Below, one piece after another: positions 61,661 to 64,000 of a DNA stretch of 64,000 nucleotides; the first letter of the stretch is position 1; each line of letters starts with the position of its first letter. The notes below the pieces were generated by a model. The model searched no databases, was not told where the DNA came from, and was given only the letters and a program-made list of their open reading frames with translations. The DNA comes from Trichuris trichiura (Eukaryota; Nematoda; Enoplea; Trichinellida; Trichuridae): assembly GCA_037903355.1 (NCBI GenBank), contig JBAJFE010000023.1:682001-746000 (forward strand), written 5' to 3'. Both the position numbers and the translations under genes were made by a program.

Positions 61661-62453
61661 GTATTTTATCATAGCATTTCCGCGTTTTCTGTAAGAAAAA
61701 CTTCAAGTACGCAGCTTGCATTTCAGCAATGGATACACGTATATACATATCTATTTCGTTGTTTGTATGTGTGTAAATAAGCTGTTTTAAGTCCCGCGTA
61801 AACGTTTTTCCGCAACGAGTAAAGATCTGGGCGATATCCGCAATCTGTCTTCAGGACAGCCAAAACTGAGCACTGGAGACGGGAGGCGGGCATACGTGAA
61901 AGCTTTATTCATCCTCTACGCGTAACATTTAAAAACCATAAACTACTTGCGCACATACATACAATGAAACCCTATGGACTTGTGCTAAAACATTCTGCTC
62001 ACAGTAGTTTATGTTTTTCTTTTCTTTTTCTTTCCTTCGCGATAGGCCTTTTTAAACTTGTTTTAAAAAAACCAATGTGATTGAACCCGTTTTCTTAAAC
62101 AACTTTTATTTATATAAACGTAGACTGCAGAAATTTCGGGTCTGCCCGCGTGACCTGTCGTCAGGACAATAGTTGCACGTCACTCCATCAGACCAACTTC
62201 GGCAAGGGACGCAGCTGTCAGCTTTTTCTTGAGCCTTCGAGCCTCAACCTTAACTTAGCTGTCACCCAGGAGATCCCAACCGACCTGCCGCCGCGACAGG
62301 GAGATAAACCAGCAAAAATCTTTGATTTTGGTCGACTGCGCAACTGCTTCCTTTAATCATTAAGTTACAAGTGCCCGCTAGCTTGCTAAGTCTTGCTAAG
62401 CAATCCTTTACATATTTTAGAATAGCAGAAGAAAAAATTAAAAAAGTAACATT

Positions 62454-62676
62454 GAACTGTTTGTTTTTTACGGAGTCTATGTCCCGTTAAAGTTATTCTC
62501 CGGAGCTTTCAAGCCACTCATGACCAGTCTTCAGCGATCTTAAAATAAATTTCTATTATTTACATTTATTTTAAAACCGCTGAAGACAGGTCACGAGTGG
62601 CCCGAAAGTTCCGGAGAATTAAAAGTTTATTCTACCTTTAACGGGACATACACTCCGTAAAAGAGAAACAATTCAA
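62454..62676. mobile_element. Foldback element, CTCCGGAGCTTTC family
   Basis: Arms of about 95 bp: GAACTGTTTG...TACGGAGTCTATGTCCCGTT with CTCCGGAGCTTTC on the left, and CCCGAAAGTTCCGGAG...AACGGGACATACACTCCGTA on the right. The core is AAAATAAATTTCTATTATTT-like. It shares the CCGGAGCTTTC/CCCGAAAG tip with the element at 35.2 kb. Confidence 0.8.
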
Positions 62677-63076
62677 CACGAAAGCTTACAGTGCCGTACC
62701 AAGAAGATACATTTTCAAAAAAGTAACATTTAAAAAATTCCCACTTACCACTGCTGTCAACGTTTTCTTAGCCAGAAACTTCACCATGCCAACATTCCAT
62801 CTTTGATTCCTTGTAACAACAACAATCATCGGCTGGTGCGTTGATAAACAACGCTTAAACTAACAGAAAACGTCATTCGTGCCGCCAACAGCTTAAAAAC
62901 TTCCCTAAAAAAATTGTTGTTGACGAATAAAAGAAGGCATAGCCGATTAAGGCATAATAATGTATTGCTATCGTTTACGCTGCTTCGGACGAAGAGAGGT
63001 CAGCGTATAAGTATGCAAATTAATCTACAGAGAGCGCGAACTTTTTCAGACGCGACTAGTCAAGCGCAAGCATATT
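62677..63076. other. Region upstream of the PLD-like gene
   Basis: Contains CCGTACCAAGAAGATACATT, related to the flank of the foldback at 42.7 kb, and an ATGCAAAT at 63013, 64 bases before the chosen start codon. Otherwise nothing recognised. Confidence 0.45.
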
Positions 63077-64000
63077 ATGGGCGAAGGAAAGATGCATCCA
63101 AAGAAGGAAAGAACCATATTGTTTCGCTTGAAGAGTTTTACGGACGACAAACTGACAACTACGACAACAGCGGTGTTCGGCGGGGCGACCATTGGGTTGG
63201 CCATTTTGCTGACATTGCTGATCGGTCACAACGGGGCAAACATCCGTCATTGGCCGTTGTTGGGTGAGATGAACTATTTGAACCGTTCGCTCGCCGTTAC
63301 CGACTCCATCCAGGCGAAGAGTACGAACGTTGACGCTTACTCCTGCAGACTAACATGCAGGTAAGCAGTTGAACGAAAGTCAAAAAAGCAAACGATCATC
63401 TTGCCTGCACAACGCCTTTTGTGGACGTTGAAACGCTCTTTGAAGAGGATATCTTCAAGGAAGGAGGAGAATGGAAAGAGTTGGTAAACTCCGGCCATTC
63501 GCGTATCCCTGTTAGCAAAATATCCCGTGTTTGCTCGTAAAGCCCCGAATGCCAATTACAGCGAGCATACTTTTACGCAGGTTGAACCAGAAAAGGTTGT
63601 GATGCCGCGCTGGTCGTTACTATTTATTTGCTGCAGAAGGTTACAAGGGAAAATTTCAATAAACTCTGCCAACATTTCAGCATTGAAATCGTCGAAAGTA
63701 TTCCAGAAAATATTACCTTCGATACGGACAACCTGCCTACGTCTACTTACTCCGCCTGGAGTCGCTTGATTTCTTTGGCCGAAAAGAGCATCTATATTGC
63801 AGCGTACAAGTCGAGCCTTCGGGGTAAGCATGTGCTTGGCCAACCTGTCCCAAGCACTGCTATGGTGAGTGACCGGCGGCAAACCCTTTTCCCGCCATCT
63901 GTTTACCAACACGTCAGGGCGAACGGATATTCGAACAACTGCTCAAAGCCGGAACGGAAAAGGACATCACCATTCAGATGGTGGAAAATTATCGCGGCAA
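63077..64000 (+). CDS. PLD3/PLD4-like phospholipase D family protein (5' part, off right edge)
   Basis: Type II membrane protein of the PLD family. Human PLD3/PLD4 are endolysosomal 5'-3' exonucleases with two HKD motifs. Exons 63077-63360, 63681-63864 and 63918 to the edge join in phase. A basic N-terminal tail of about 30 residues is followed by a membrane anchor (AVFGGATIGLAILLTLLIGH), a short stem, and CSIEIVESIPENITF, the characteristic entry to the PLD3 luminal domain (human ...LVESIPEGLDF). Then come YSAWSRLISLAEKSIYIAAY and GERIFEQLLKAG. The HKD motifs are expected past the right edge. The intron 63361-63680 is open in part but excluded because skipping it restores the family alignment. 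The second donor used is ATG|GTGAGT. Confidence 0.9.

Larger units (their letters stand above)
57566..62453. other. Intergenic, no gene recognised
   Basis: Nearly 4.9 kb without a supported gene. Includes (TA)n at 57735-57768 and AT-rich low-complexity sequence at 61110-61660. ATGCAAAT words occur at 59784, 59875 and 61496. Confidence 0.55.

Noticed and set aside
63397..63680. Open segment between PLD-like exons 1 and 2 (VDVETLFEEDIFKEG)
   Set aside because: Skipping it joins CRLTC to SIEIVESIPEN in phase and matches the PLD3 family, so it is treated as intron.
1..64000. CRISPR arrays, bacterial operons or prophage-type systems
   Set aside because: None seen. Spliced genes and TTAGGC repeats show nuclear DNA of an animal.

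Overview
This is a window of an animal nuclear genome, most likely a clade I (dorylaimian) nematode such as a whipworm relative. Genes are split by very small introns (36 to about 65 bp, with a few of 1.4 to 2 kb). Acceptors are mostly TTTAG/TTGTAG-like rather than the strict TTTTCAG of Caenorhabditis. The interstitial telomere-like repeats are TTAGGC, the nematode type. The species assignment is inference. Exon joins given here were checked by hand for reading phase.

Layout from left to right. (1) 868-2253, minus: 5' part of a GALNT10/GALNT7-type polypeptide GalNAc-transferase that runs off the left edge. (2) 6846-9546, minus: a well-supported eight-exon 3' part of a gene I cannot name, with a likely further exon at 11061-11123; another unnamed gene end lies at 12563-12769. 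(3) About 12.8-25.3 kb: long non-coding stretch with AT-rich palindromes and telomere-repeat elements. (4) 25320-28244, plus: secreted protein with 12 cysteines. (5) 29947-32029, minus: BAF53/ACTL6A-type actin-related protein of SWI/SNF and related complexes. (6) 32701-33438, plus: intronless PA28gamma (PSME3) proteasome activator, divergent from (5). (7) 36062-43650, plus: complete 16-exon K-Cl cotransporter (SLC12A4-7 type, 970 codons). (8) 49086-49271, minus: possible 45-residue secreted peptide. (9) 51530-52003, plus: unidentified small basic protein, ending 2 nt before (10) 52006-55458, plus: secreted ShKT plus nitrobindin-like protein. (11) 55.9-57.6 kb: tandem satellite with about 13 units. 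(12) 63077-64000, plus: PLD3/PLD4-like type II membrane phospholipase D-family protein, cut by the right edge.

The genes are ordinary metazoan genes with no evident shared pathway, apart from the divergent pair of nuclear proteins (5)/(6). The less ordinary content is in the repeats: a family of inverted-repeat elements carrying TTAGGC tracts in their arms, a separate foldback family sharing a CCCGAAAGCTCCGGAG core, and strong excess of three octamers (ATGCAAAT, TGACGTCA, TTTCCCGC) that match animal POU, CREB/ATF and E2F sites.
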